A DNA stretch of 64,000 nucleotides from Kitasatospora acidiphila (GTDB lineage: Bacteria; Actinomycetota; Actinomycetes; Streptomycetales; Streptomycetaceae), in assembly GCF_006636205.1 (NCBI RefSeq), contig NZ_VIGB01000003.1:7256501-7320500 (forward strand). The letters run 5' to 3'. The stretch's first letter is position 1; each line of letters starts with the position of its first letter. Both the position numbers and the translations under genes were made by a program. Of the stretch, positions 1-8,990 are shown in pieces. A model generated the notes under the pieces. The model was not told where the DNA came from and ran no database searches. It was given only the letters and a program-made list of their open reading frames with translations.

Positions 1-2530
1 CGGTCACCCGGGTGGGCGTGGTCGGCGCGGTGGCGGTCGCGGTCAGCGTGACGGGCTGCGGGCCGCGGCCGTCGTCGGAGGTGATCTGGTAGGTGCCGGT
101 GACGGCGCCGACCGCCGTGGGCGTGACGCTGACGGTCTGGTGGATCACCTGCCCGGGGCCGAGCTGCTGGCCCTCGGCCACCGGTTTGATCGCCGCGAAC
201 GGGGCGGCCGGCGGGGCGGCTTTGGTGATGGTCAGCGGGATGTTGCCGGTGTTGCTGATGTCGAAGGACCGCAGGGCGGTCTGACCGACCAGCATCGAGC
301 CGAAGTCGGTGCCGGACGGAGTGAGGGTGAGCACGGCCTGCCCGACCACCGCGCTGCCGGTCAGGTTCAGGGTGGCGGTGCCGCTCGTGCTGGTGACGGC
401 GAGCGAACCGGTGTCGCTCCGGGCGGCGGTCGGGGCGTAGGACACCTGCACGATGAGCGACTGCTTGGGCTGCAGCACGGTCCCGGCCGGCGGCAGGTCA
501 CCGGTCTGGAACGGCGAGTCGGGCGCCGTGGTGGCCAAGACCGTCTCCGCGGTGCTGCCGGTGTTGGTGAAGGTCGCGCCCAGCGTCTTGGTGAGGCTGG
601 TGGGCAGCTCGCCGAAGTCCAGGGCGGCCGGTGTGACGGTCAGCCCGGGGTGCAGGCCGTAGCCGCTCAGGCCCACGCTGAGCGTGCCGGCGTCGGTGGT
701 GAGGGCCAGTTGGCCGATCGCGCCGGCAGGGCTGGTCGGGCTGAACGATACCGGCACGCTGAGGGTCTGACCCGCCGTCAGGGTCGTGGGGAGGACCGGA
801 TTCTGCGGCGCGGCGAAGGGCGCGCTGGCGGTCAGCGCCGAGACGGTGACGGTCCGGGTGGCGGTCACGGTCACCGTGCCGTTCGCGGTGCTGCCCACCG
901 CCACGTCGCCGAAGTCCACGGCGGTGCCGCTCAGCGCGGCGCCGGACGGGCGGCCGAAGGCGAGCAGGTGGCCGTCCCGGGTGCCGACGAAGACCCGCCC
1001 GCTGTCGGTCGCGGGGACGGCGAACTTCGAGGCGGTGCCGATCGGCGCGGAGTAGCGCAGGTTCAGCACGCCGTTGACCGGCACCGCGTCGTAGGCGCGC
1101 AGCTGGCCGTTGGCGCCGTTGGCGCCGTCGCTGTACTCCACCCAGACCAGGGCGGTCGACGGGTCGGTCCCGCTGGAGGTGACGATCGGCGAGCCGGAGG
1201 AGTAGCCGAAGGTGCCGCTGCTGGTGCCGGTACTGGTCAGCGCGGGCTGGCCGGAGCCGGTGGTGCCGTAGGCCAGGGCCCGCAGCGGCGCGTTGCTGCC
1301 GACCGTGTAGATGAACGGGCTGGTGCCGCCGAAGGCCGCCGGGTGGCCCCAGACGCCCTCGAACGGCCCGCTGGTGCCGAGCACCGCGTCGGTGCCGTTC
1401 GGGCCCTGCGAGCGGCCGCCGAGGTTGTCGCGGTCGAGCAGGAAGATCCGGCCGTCCTTGCCGACCGTCACCATCAGGTGCGGATGGGCGGTGGTGCCGA
1501 AGGCCGGGCCGGGCAGGCCGATCGGGCCGCCGGAGCCGAAGTCGGTGTCGTTCTGGTCCAGCACGCTGGCGTTGGACGGGCTGAAGAAGTCCTGCGCGGA
1601 CATCGAGCCGTCGCCGTTGACGCCGACCCGCACCAGCGACTCGGCGAGCTGGCCCGGCGGGCTGGTGCCGGGGCCGGGCGCGGGGGAGACGCCGTTCCCG
1701 GTGGTGACGAAGATCCGTCCGGCGCCGTCCGAGACCGGGCCGCCGCCGCTCTGCCAGATGCCGGCCTTGGCGCTGGACGAGGCGTCCTCGGTGGCCCACA
1801 GGGTGAGCGCCCGGCTGGTGGTGTTGATGCCGGCCAGGTAGCCGACGTAGTTGCCCAGGTCGCAGTGCGAACCGAAGGCCGCGTAGACCGTGCCGCCCAT
1901 CAGCAGCAGGCCGGGGCGCTGCATCGCGTAGAGCGGGTCGAAGGTGCGGCCCGGGTTGTTGACCGGCGAGCCCTGCACGGTCACCGGCCAGCCGGGGCGC
2001 TCCGCGCCGGTGGTCGCGTCCATGGCGTGCACGTACCAGTGCGGGTGCGAGCTGTCCGGGCCGTCGTTGACCTTGGCGGTCAGGTAGACGGTGTTGGTGG
2101 CGCTGTCCACCACCGGGGTGCCGGTCACGCCGATGTTGGGCGTCAGGTCGCCGCAGCCGAGCACCGAGGCGGGCCACGGCGAGCCCAGGTCGCGGGACCA
2201 GGTGGTCGCGCCGCTGGCCGCCGCGACGCCGTAGACCTTGTCGTTCTCGGTGGCGACCACCACCGTGCCGCCGGTGACCACGGGTTGGGCGTAGACCTGG
2301 CCGTCGACGGCGGTGGAGAACTGCCGGCCGAAGTCGGAGCCGGCCACCTGGGAGGGCGTCAGGCCCGGCTCGTTCTGGTCCCAGCCGGTCCGCAGGGTGT
2401 CCTGCGAGGCGGTGGCCTCGTCGGCCACCGCCGGTGCGGCCAGGGAGAGTTGACCGGAGGTCAGGGCTATGCCGAGGAACAGCGCGCTGGCGAGTAAGGC
2501 ACTCAGCGGGCGGGAGGGCGGTTTGGGCAT
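1..2530 (-). CDS. Secreted beta-propeller protein with ASH/Ig-like repeats (3' end outside window)
   Basis: The frame opens with ATG at 2530, preceded by an AGAAGGGA ribosome site, and stays open to the window edge, so the C-terminus is missing. The first ~30 residues form a signal peptide (basic MPKPPSR start, hydrophobic core, AxA-like cleavage near APAVADEA). Residues ~45-480 read as a PQQ-like beta-propeller with repeated patterns such as VYAQPVVTGGTVVVATENDK and VFVGTRDGHLLAFG. From about residue 480 there are at least three Ig-like/ASH (choice-of-anchor D) repeats with the motif LDFGELPTSLTKT or TDFGSMLVGQTA. It is the last visible gene of the exopolysaccharide operon, 34 bp after the glycosidase. 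An extracellular polymer-binding or surface role is inferred; no catalytic motif is visible. Confidence 0.85.
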   Translation of the reverse strand, partial: MPKPPSRPLSALLASALFLGIALTSGQLSLAAPAVADEATASQDTLRTGWDQNEPGLTPSQVAGSDFGRQFSTAVDGQVYAQPVVTGGTVVVATENDKVYGVAAASGATTWSRDLGSPWPASVLGCGDLTPNIGVTGTPVVDSATNTVYLTAKVNDGPDSSHPHWYVHAMDATTGAERPGWPVTVQGSPVNNPGRTFDPLYAMQRPGLLLMGGTVYAAFGSHCDLGNYVGYLAGINTTSRALTLWATEDASSSAKAGIWQSGGGPVSDGAGRIFVTTGNGVSPAPGPGTSPPGQLAESLVRVGVNGDGSMSAQDFFSPSNASVLDQNDTDFGSGGPIGLPGPAFGTTAHPHLMVTVGKDGRIFLLDRDNLGGRSQGPNGTDAVLGTSGPFEGVWGHPAAFGGTSPFIYTVGSNAPLRALAYGTTGSGQPALTSTGTSSGTFGYSSGSPIVTSSGTDPSTALVWVEYSDGANGANGQLRAYDAVPVNGVLNLRYSAPIGTASKFAVPATDSGRVFVGTRDGHLLAFGRPSGAALSGTAVDFGDVAVGSTANGTVTVTATRTVTVSALTASAPFAAPQNPVLPTTLTAGQTLSVPVSFSPTSPAGAIGQLALTTDAGTLSVGLSGYGLHPGLTVTPAALDFGELPTSLTKTLGATFTNTGSTAETVLATTAPDSPFQTGDLPPAGTVLQPKQSLIVQVSYAPTAARSDTGSLAVTSTSGTATLNLTGSAVVGQAVLTLTPSGTDFGSMLVGQTALRSFDISNTGNIPLTITKAAPPAAPFAAIKPVAEGQQLGPGQVIHQTVSVTPTAVGAVTGTYQITSDDGRGPQPVTLTATATAPTTPTRVT

Positions 2531-2564
2531 GGGTGTCCCTTCTGGCGGAGCATCGGTGACGGGG

Positions 2565-4157
2565 TTATGGATGGACGGTGAAGGCGACCTCGGTGAACCG
2601 CGCCTGACCGGTGTTGCCACGGGACTTGAGCGCCAGCACGGCCGCCGCCGCACAGGCCGGGGCGGTCGAGTCGACGCTGAGCGGGCGCCAGCTGCTGCTG
2701 CCCGCAGGCAGCGGCGGCGACTCGTCCTCGCCCAGGTAGCTGCCGTTGCGGTCGAACCAGGTGATCGCGATGGTGCTGCGCCCGGTCGCGTGCACCCCGC
2801 GCGCCCAGGCGGTCAGCCGCACCCGCTGGCCGGCGGCGGTGGGCTGCTCGACCGGCTCCACCATGAAGGACGGGCTGCGCCCGGCACCGCCGGAGGTGCC
2901 GCTGAGCACGGCGCTGCCCGGCGTCCGGTGGCCGTCCTGCGAGTCCCAGAACGCCTGGGCGGCGGAGGCGTCGTGGGGGGTCCAGTCGTCGGGGGTGCCG
3001 TCCTGGCCGCCGGACAGGTCGCCGTTGAAGTCGGTGCCGATGCCCGGGCCGGTGAACTGGGCGCGCAGCGAGGCAGCCGCCGGCTTCTCGCTGCCGTCGG
3101 CCCGCAGCAGGCCGAAGTCCAGGTCCTCGGGGGCCCGGGAGGCGCCCTGCGGCACGTCGCCGGGGGAGATGTCCTGGAAGATCCAGGGCGCGGCGGCGGG
3201 CAGGCCGGCCGACCTGGCGGCCCACTCGACCGTGCGCAGGTACAGGTCCTGGGCGGCCTCGGCCTGGGCCTGCGCAGCGCCGTCGCCGGGGCCGGTGGCG
3301 GTGCCGGTCTCGCCGATGTAGAGCGGGGCCGGCGCGACGACCGCCTCGGCGGCCTCGAAGACCGCGCGGGCGTAGCCGGCCTCCCCGTAGTAGTGCAGGT
3401 CGTAGAAGTCGGGCGGGTCGTCGGCCAGCGCGTCGCGCAGCGCGGCCAGCCGGGCGACCGGGTCGGAGCCGGTCACCGAGACGGTCACCGGGATGCGGCC
3501 GGCGGCCTGGCGGACCACCGGCAGCTCGTGGCGCACCCAGTCGGCCGCCGCCCGGTCGCCGGGGTCCACCTCGTTCTTCAGCTCGACGAAGGCGATCCGC
3601 GGGTCGTCGCGGTACGGATCGAGCACCCCGTGCGCCCACCGGTCACTGCCGACCAGGTCGGGGTAGTCGTCCCACCAGTCGAACAGGGTGAGCTGGACGG
3701 CCAGGCTGTGCCGGGCCGCCAGCTCGATCGCCTGCCGTAGCTCGGCCAGCCGGGCCGGGTCCGGGGTGGGGTAGCCGAAGGTCTCCGCATGGACCATCAG
3801 CCGCACCGCGTTGGCGCCCAGCCCGTTGATCCGGGCGAAGTCCGAATCGATCCGGCCCGGATGCCAGTCCTGCCACATCCGGCTCCACGGCGCCTGCGCC
3901 GGGTAGTAGCTGAGCAGCTTGAGGCCGGCCAGCCGGGAGCGCGCGGCGAACTGCCGCGCGCTTGACCGCGGATCGGCGTCCGGGCCGGTGGCGGCCGCCT
4001 GCCACGGTGTGCAGGCGGGCACGGCGGTGGCATGCCGTGCCGCGCCGCCGCCGGTGCCGTCCGAGTCGGCGAAGTGCACCGCCAGCGCGGTCAGCAGCGC
4101 CACCACCAGAAGCAGCACCGGCCACCGCCGGCCCTTGGCGAATCTACGAGTCACCAT
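2565..4157 (-). CDS. Exported clan GH-A (cellulase-like) glycoside hydrolase with C-terminal beta-sandwich
   Basis: ATG at 4157 (MVTRRFAKGRRWPVLLLVVA) gives a signal anchor or signal peptide; the frame extends further upstream, but that part overlaps the end of ugd. Residues ~60-370 resemble a GH5/GH39-type barrel: an acid/base candidate Glu in VELKNEVDP and a nucleophile candidate Glu in LYIGETG, at the usual strand 4 and strand 7 positions. Residues ~390-530 form a carbohydrate-binding-like beta-sandwich (DFNGDLSGGQDGTPDDW... AITWFDRNGSYLGEDE). It follows ugd by 11 bp. Glycosidases of this kind in polysaccharide operons usually trim or release the polymer; that role is inference. Confidence 0.85.
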   Translation of the reverse strand: MVTRRFAKGRRWPVLLLVVALLTALAVHFADSDGTGGGAARHATAVPACTPWQAAATGPDADPRSSARQFAARSRLAGLKLLSYYPAQAPWSRMWQDWHPGRIDSDFARINGLGANAVRLMVHAETFGYPTPDPARLAELRQAIELAARHSLAVQLTLFDWWDDYPDLVGSDRWAHGVLDPYRDDPRIAFVELKNEVDPGDRAAADWVRHELPVVRQAAGRIPVTVSVTGSDPVARLAALRDALADDPPDFYDLHYYGEAGYARAVFEAAEAVVAPAPLYIGETGTATGPGDGAAQAQAEAAQDLYLRTVEWAARSAGLPAAAPWIFQDISPGDVPQGASRAPEDLDFGLLRADGSEKPAAASLRAQFTGPGIGTDFNGDLSGGQDGTPDDWTPHDASAAQAFWDSQDGHRTPGSAVLSGTSGGAGRSPSFMVEPVEQPTAAGQRVRLTAWARGVHATGRSTIAITWFDRNGSYLGEDESPPLPAGSSSWRPLSVDSTAPACAAAAVLALKSRGNTGQARFTEVAFTVHP

Positions 4158-4168
4158 TGCGCGGCCGG

Positions 4169-5491
4169 TCAGCCCTGCCGGGGGCGCCCCAGCGCGCGGT
4201 AGGTCCAGCCCGCCGCGCGCCAGCGGTCGGCGTCCAGGCAGCTGCGGCCGTCGACCACCCGCCGCTCCGCCACCAGGCTGCCGAGCCCGGCCGGGTCGAG
4301 GTCGAGGAACTCCTGCCACTCGGTCAGCAGCAGCACCACATGGGCGCCTTCGACGGCCTGCTGCGCCGAGCCGGCGTAGGAGAGGCCGGGGAAGGTGCGC
4401 TTGGCGTTGGCCATCGCCTGCGGGTCGTACACCCGCACATGGGCACCGGCCAGTTGCACGGCGGCGGCCACGTGCAGCGCGGGGGAGTCGCGCACGTCGT
4501 CCGACTCGGGCTTGAAGGCCGCGCCCAGCACGGCGACCCGCCGGCCGAGCAGCGAGCCGCCGGCCTGCTCCCGGGCCAGGTCCACGGTGCGCACCCGGCG
4601 GCGCATGTTGATCTCGTCGACCTCGCGCAGGAAGGTCAGCGCCTGGTCGGCGCCGAGCTCGCCGGCCCGGGCCATGAACGCCCTGATGTCCTTGGGCAGG
4701 CAGCCGCCGCCGAAGCCGAGCCCGGCGTTGAGGAACCGGCCGCCGATCCGCGGGTCGTAGGCCAGCGCGGCGGACAGCTGCGAGACATCGGCCCCGGCCG
4801 CCTCGCAGACCTCGGCCATCGCGTTGATGAACGAGATCTTGGTGGCCAGGAACGCGTTGGCGGCGGTCTTCACCAGCTCCGAGGTAGCGAAATCGGTGAC
4901 CAGCAGCGGCACTCCGGCGTCCAGCAGCGGGGCGTAGACCTCCCGCAGGGTCTTCTCGGCCTGCCCGGAGGCGGTGCCGATCACCAGCCGGTCGGGCCGC
5001 AGCGTGTCGTCCACCGCGTGACCCTCGCGCAGGAACTCGGGATTCCAGGCCAGTTCGACGTCGGCCCCGGCCGGGGCCAGCTGCCGGATCCGCTCCGCGA
5101 GCGCGGCCGCGGTGCCCACCGGCACCGTCGACTTGCCCACCACCAGGCAGGGTTGGTCGAGCAGCGGTGCCAGGGTGTCGGTGGCGCCGTGCAGTTGGCT
5201 CAGGTCGGCGGCGTACTCGCCGTGCTTCTGCGGGGTGCCGACGCAGAGGAAGACCACCTGCGATCCGGCCACCGCACGGGCCGGGTCGGTGGTGAACTCC
5301 AGTCGGCCCGCAATGATCTGACGCTGCATCAGCTCGGCGAGGCCGGGCTCGTAGAACGGCACCTCACCGGCGGTCAGCCGCTCGATCTTGGCCTGGTCGG
5401 TGTCCAGCCCGACGACCTGGTGACCCAGCTCGGCCATGCAGGCCGCGTGGGTCGCGCCGAGGTAGCCGGTGCCGACGACAGTCATCCTCAT
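4169..5491 (-). CDS. ugd: UDP-glucose/GDP-mannose 6-dehydrogenase family protein
   Basis: 440 residues, normal for the family. It oxidises a nucleotide sugar (probably UDP-glucose) to the uronic acid using two NAD+. Visible motifs: N-terminal Rossmann loop VGTGYLG (residues 6-12), the NAD-domain motif FLCVGTP, the KTAANAFLATKISFINAMAE helix, the catalytic cysteine in GFGGGCLPKD, and the C-terminal UDP-binding domain starting near GRRVAVLGAAFKPESDDVRDS. The start codon ATG at 5491 overlaps the stop of the upstream glycosyltransferase (ATGA), so translation is coupled. It indicates a uronic-acid-containing polymer. Confidence 0.96.
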   Translation of the reverse strand: MRMTVVGTGYLGATHAACMAELGHQVVGLDTDQAKIERLTAGEVPFYEPGLAELMQRQIIAGRLEFTTDPARAVAGSQVVFLCVGTPQKHGEYAADLSQLHGATDTLAPLLDQPCLVVGKSTVPVGTAAALAERIRQLAPAGADVELAWNPEFLREGHAVDDTLRPDRLVIGTASGQAEKTLREVYAPLLDAGVPLLVTDFATSELVKTAANAFLATKISFINAMAEVCEAAGADVSQLSAALAYDPRIGGRFLNAGLGFGGGCLPKDIRAFMARAGELGADQALTFLREVDEINMRRRVRTVDLAREQAGGSLLGRRVAVLGAAFKPESDDVRDSPALHVAAAVQLAGAHVRVYDPQAMANAKRTFPGLSYAGSAQQAVEGAHVVLLLTEWQEFLDLDPAGLGSLVAERRVVDGRSCLDADRWRAAGWTYRALGRPRQG

Positions 5492-6759
5492 CGCTGACTC
5501 ACTTTCTGCGGGACGGGGGTCTGGTGGGCGCGACGGCGCGCCAGCACCTCGGTGAACAGGTCGAGCACCTGGGGAGCCACCACCTCGACGGTGAAGGCGG
5601 CGGCCCGCTCCCGGCCGCGGTCGCCGAACCGCGCGCGCTCCTGCGGATCGGCGAGCAGCCGGTCGATCGCGTCGGCCAGGGCCTGCGGATCGGACGGCGG
5701 CACCAGCAGGCCGGTGACGCCGTCCTCGACGACGTCCCGCAGCCCGCCGACGGCGGAGGCCACCACCGGGCGGCCGGCCAGCATCGCCTCCACGGCGACC
5801 TGCCCCAGCGGCTCCTCCCAGACCGAGGGCACCACCGCCACCGAGGCGCGCCGCCAGGCGGCCATCACCTGCGCGGACGGCACGTCGCGGACCACCGTCA
5901 CCGCCGGGTCGTCGATCGCCGGCGTGTCGGCCCGTGGAGTGCCGATCAGCACCAGCGGCACCTTGTGCCGCAGCCGCCGGTGCGCCTCCAGCAGCACGTC
6001 GACACCCTTGTGCGGCCCGAGAGCCCCGACGAAGAGCAGATAGCCGTCCTCGGCCGGCAGGAAGTCGGGGCGGGGCGTGGTCTCGGCGAGCTCGGCGATG
6101 CCGCGCGGCACCATGCTGGGGATCACCCGCAGGTCGGTCTCGGGCAGCAGTGCCGCCTGGGAGGCCGTCGCCACGGCGGTGCTGATCGCGATGTAGGCGT
6201 CGGCCCGGCCGTGCAGCGCCCGGGAGGCGTGCAGGCCGCCGGCCAGCGCGACGCCCTTGACGGTGCCGTAGCCGGCCGCCGCGCACTTGACGCACTTGGC
6301 CAGCGCCGGGCCCGAACAGGGGCCGGTGTCCTGCTGGTTGGTCTTCTTGGCGCAGCTGAGCCCGTAGTCGTGCAGGGTCACCACGTGCCCGGGAGCCTCG
6401 GCCGCGCGGCGGAACAGCGGGAAGTACGAGTACTGCAGCCAGCTGTGGCTGTGCACGATGTCGGGCTTCAGCCGTCTGACCGCCGCCCGCAGCGCGGCCA
6501 GCGCCCCCGGGTCCGGCACGGTCGGGTGGAACGGGCGCGAGGCGTCCGCGTAGAGGCCCGACAGCCGCCCCGACCAGCTGGGCACCCGCTCGACCCGGAC
6601 GCCGTCGATCACCTCGCTGGTGGGACGGTCGCCGATCCGCAGGGTCAGCACGGTCACCTCGTGGCCGTGCCGGACGAACTCGGTGGAGAGGGACTCGACA
6701 TGGCGTTCCAGGCCGCCGATGGTCGGTCGGTAGAAGTCGGTGAGCTGGAGGATCCGCAC
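5488..6759 (-). CDS. Glycosyltransferase family 4 protein
   Basis: 423 residues with GT-B architecture. The N-terminal domain begins MRILQLTDFYRPTIGGLERHV, where the GG loop is the usual acceptor-side P-loop. The C-terminal GT1_4 domain has LLFVGALGPHKGVDVLLEA and the EEPLGQVAVEAMLAGRPVVAS donor-binding region. A Cys-rich patch around residues 130-160 (SCAKKTN...CSGPALAKCVKCAAAGYG) resembles that of some CapM/WcaC-like GT4 enzymes. It lies between the flippase and ugd, with a 4-bp overlap downstream. Donor and acceptor cannot be read from the sequence. Confidence 0.93.
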   Translation of the reverse strand: MRILQLTDFYRPTIGGLERHVESLSTEFVRHGHEVTVLTLRIGDRPTSEVIDGVRVERVPSWSGRLSGLYADASRPFHPTVPDPGALAALRAAVRRLKPDIVHSHSWLQYSYFPLFRRAAEAPGHVVTLHDYGLSCAKKTNQQDTGPCSGPALAKCVKCAAAGYGTVKGVALAGGLHASRALHGRADAYIAISTAVATASQAALLPETDLRVIPSMVPRGIAELAETTPRPDFLPAEDGYLLFVGALGPHKGVDVLLEAHRRLRHKVPLVLIGTPRADTPAIDDPAVTVVRDVPSAQVMAAWRRASVAVVPSVWEEPLGQVAVEAMLAGRPVVASAVGGLRDVVEDGVTGLLVPPSDPQALADAIDRLLADPQERARFGDRGRERAAAFTVEVVAPQVLDLFTEVLARRRAHQTPVPQKVSQR

Positions 6760-6772
6760 GGGTGACGGCCTT

Positions 6773-8158
6773 TCAGTCGTTTCGGTCTTTGGGCGGCAGC
6801 AACCGCCGGTGGAACACCAGAACGGCCAGGGCGCCCACCAGTTGGGCGCCGAGCCAGGAGACGCCGGCGCCCAGGATGCCGAGCGGTGGGGTGCTGAACC
6901 AGGTGCCGGCCACCGCGACCGCCGCGATCACGGCGTTGAGCGCGGCCGCCCGGTTCAGCAGCCCGCGGACCCGCAGGGTGGCGACCGCCACATTGCTCAC
7001 CGCGTCCGGGAACGCCGACAGCACCAGCACCACCAGCAGCCCGTACCCCTGCCGGTAGCCCGCACCGAAGATGCCCAGCACCGGGTGGCCGATCGCGCAC
7101 AGCACCCCCGCCGGCACGGCGATCGAGGCGACCGTGACCCCCAGCGAGCGCAGCGCGATCCGCCGCAGCCCGCCGCGCTGATGGCTGCCTTCGGCGAACA
7201 GTGCGGAGGAGACCGCCGGGCTGATCATGAAGATGGCGCTGCCGATCATCCAGGTGATGTAGAAGGCGGCATTGGCACTGGCCCCGAGCCGCGCGGTCAC
7301 CGCCACCGGCAGCAGATAGGTGGGCACCAGACCCGCCACACTGATCGCGTGGTGGCCCAGCGCCGGGCGGGCCAGCAGCACCAGCTCGGCCCCGGCCGCC
7401 CGCAGCGGCACCCGGCCCAGCGGCCGCACCCGGCGGTGGCAGAGCAGCAGCCCTGCCCCGGTGCCCAGCAGACCGCTCAGCGACCAGGTCAGCAGCAGCC
7501 CCATCGCCCCCGCCTCGGGCACCGCCACGGCGACCACCGCCAGCCCGCCCAGCTTGGCCACCGCCGTCGCGGTGTTGCGCACCAGCATCAGGCCGGCCCG
7601 GCGCTCCGCGATGAACAGGTAGTCGAGCACGCCCGAGCCGGTCCAGCCGGCCGCGCCCAGCACGAACCAGAGGGCGAACCACGGGTCGCGGGTCAACGGG
7701 CCCAGCGGGGCGACCAGCAGCCCCAGCGGGAGCTCCGCCACCGCGGCCACCAGCAGGGTGCCGCCGGTGGTGGCCGCCAGCGTGGCCACCACCGTGAGCC
7801 GCCACTGCTCGGCCGTCGCGCGCTGCGGCAGCCGGGCGATCAGGCCCACCCCCGCGCCCAGGTGCACCACCAGCGAGATGATCACCAGCGCGGAGGTCGC
7901 CGCCGAGCCGAGACCGACCTCGGTGCTCGGCATGATCCGCGCGGCCAGTGTCCAGTAGCCGTAGCCCAGGCCCGCGTTGACCACGGTGGTGGCCATGATG
8001 CCGAGGCTGTTGACGGTCAGCGAGCGCAGCGCGCCGCGATCCGACGGCTTGCCGGTGTGCCGTTCGCCGATTGACGATCCGTCAGTTGCCGGCTCGTCGG
8101 CTGACGGCTGCGCGGACGGCAGCGAGGCCTCGGGCAGCGGGGCCTCAGCCGTCGCCAC
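6773..8158 (-). CDS. Polysaccharide flippase (Wzx/MATE-like, polytopic)
   Basis: I chose GTG at 8158, which sits behind a strong GGGAGGGGAG site and overlaps the upstream stop by 14 bp; this gives 461 residues. The first ~55 residues are hydrophilic and Ala/Ser/Pro-rich. They are followed by 12-14 hydrophobic segments beginning TVNSLGIMATTVVNAGLGYGYWTLAARIMPSTEVG, the typical opening of oligosaccharide flippases (variable gap, then 'LG' in TM2). Position among glycosyltransferases supports export of lipid-linked repeat units. Confidence 0.85.
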   Translation of the reverse strand: MATAEAPLPEASLPSAQPSADEPATDGSSIGERHTGKPSDRGALRSLTVNSLGIMATTVVNAGLGYGYWTLAARIMPSTEVGLGSAATSALVIISLVVHLGAGVGLIARLPQRATAEQWRLTVVATLAATTGGTLLVAAVAELPLGLLVAPLGPLTRDPWFALWFVLGAAGWTGSGVLDYLFIAERRAGLMLVRNTATAVAKLGGLAVVAVAVPEAGAMGLLLTWSLSGLLGTGAGLLLCHRRVRPLGRVPLRAAGAELVLLARPALGHHAISVAGLVPTYLLPVAVTARLGASANAAFYITWMIGSAIFMISPAVSSALFAEGSHQRGGLRRIALRSLGVTVASIAVPAGVLCAIGHPVLGIFGAGYRQGYGLLVVLVLSAFPDAVSNVAVATLRVRGLLNRAAALNAVIAAVAVAGTWFSTPPLGILGAGVSWLGAQLVGALAVLVFHRRLLPPKDRND

Positions 8159-8990
8159 AGCCGCTCCCCTCCCTGGTCCTGAGGTACAGGTCCACACTGC
8201 GCAGCTGCTCCGACCCGCGGCTCAGCCGCAGCTCCACCCGGTGCAGGCAGCCGCCCTGCGGCACCGTCACCTGCAGCCGGGCGGTGCCCTGGCCCGGGGT
8301 GGTGCTGGTCAGCGGGGCCGGGGCGCTCCAACCGGCGCCGTCCACGCCGGCCGACACCGTCAGCCCGGCCAGGTCCGCCGGGCGGGTGGCGTCCGCCACC
8401 ACCGGGATGTCCAGGCGCTGCCCGGCGGTGCCCGGCAGCACGCCCGGCACCCGGGCGTACGGCGCGCCCAGCGAGAACGACAGGTAGGGCTGCTGCGGTG
8501 TGGTCGGCAGCTGAGCGGCGACCGCCCAGAGCAGTGCCGCCGCGGCCAGCACGCTCGCCCCGTACACCGCGTGCCGCCGCCCGCCCGCCAGCAGCTCGGG
8601 CAGCCGGGGCCGCTCGGCGCGGCGCTCCAGCAGGCAGAGCGGCAGCAGCACCGTGCTCACCGCGAGCGGCAGCACGGCGAGCCGCACCCGGCCCAGCACC
8701 GCGAAGCAGAGCAGCCCGGCCACGATCAGCGCCACGATGCTCAGCAGCACGCAGAGCGGCGTCAGGAACCGCCCCGCGCCGCGCGCCAGGCCCAGTCCGG
8801 CCGCCAGGCTGCGCCCCGGCGACCAGAGCAGCACCGGCAGCACCAGCACGGCCCGGGCCGGGCCGCCCGGCACCGCCAGCTCGCCGATCAGCGCCAGCAG
8901 GACCAGGCCGGCCTGCGCGGCGAACAGCGGCAGTGCGGACCAGCGGCCGTTGCGGCCGGTGCCGCCGATCGTCTCGGGTGTGCTGGTCAT
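8145..8990 (-). CDS. Membrane protein with C-terminal extracytoplasmic beta domain, unknown
   Basis: The ATG at 8990 overlaps the upstream stop (ATGA) and gives 281 residues. Residues ~20-180 hold about six hydrophobic segments; the rest (from QLPTTPQQPYLSF) is a predicted extracytoplasmic beta-rich domain with two cysteines (GGCLHRVELR and GSGCGDG). No family recognised with confidence; similar proteins in actinomycete polysaccharide loci resemble an accessory DUF1616-like membrane component. The tight coupling on both sides indicates obligate co-expression with the polytopic protein upstream and the flippase downstream. Confidence 0.75.
   Translation of the reverse strand: MTSTPETIGGTGRNGRWSALPLFAAQAGLVLLALIGELAVPGGPARAVLVLPVLLWSPGRSLAAGLGLARGAGRFLTPLCVLLSIVALIVAGLLCFAVLGRVRLAVLPLAVSTVLLPLCLLERRAERPRLPELLAGGRRHAVYGASVLAAAALLWAVAAQLPTTPQQPYLSFSLGAPYARVPGVLPGTAGQRLDIPVVADATRPADLAGLTVSAGVDGAGWSAPAPLTSTTPGQGTARLQVTVPQGGCLHRVELRLSRGSEQLRSVDLYLRTREGSGCGDG

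Noticed and set aside
140..2497. Long plus-strand open frame opposite the propeller gene
   Set aside because: Gly/Arg/Val-rich translation without domains or ribosome site; an antisense shadow of the minus-strand gene, as with many other long antisense frames in this GC-rich DNA.
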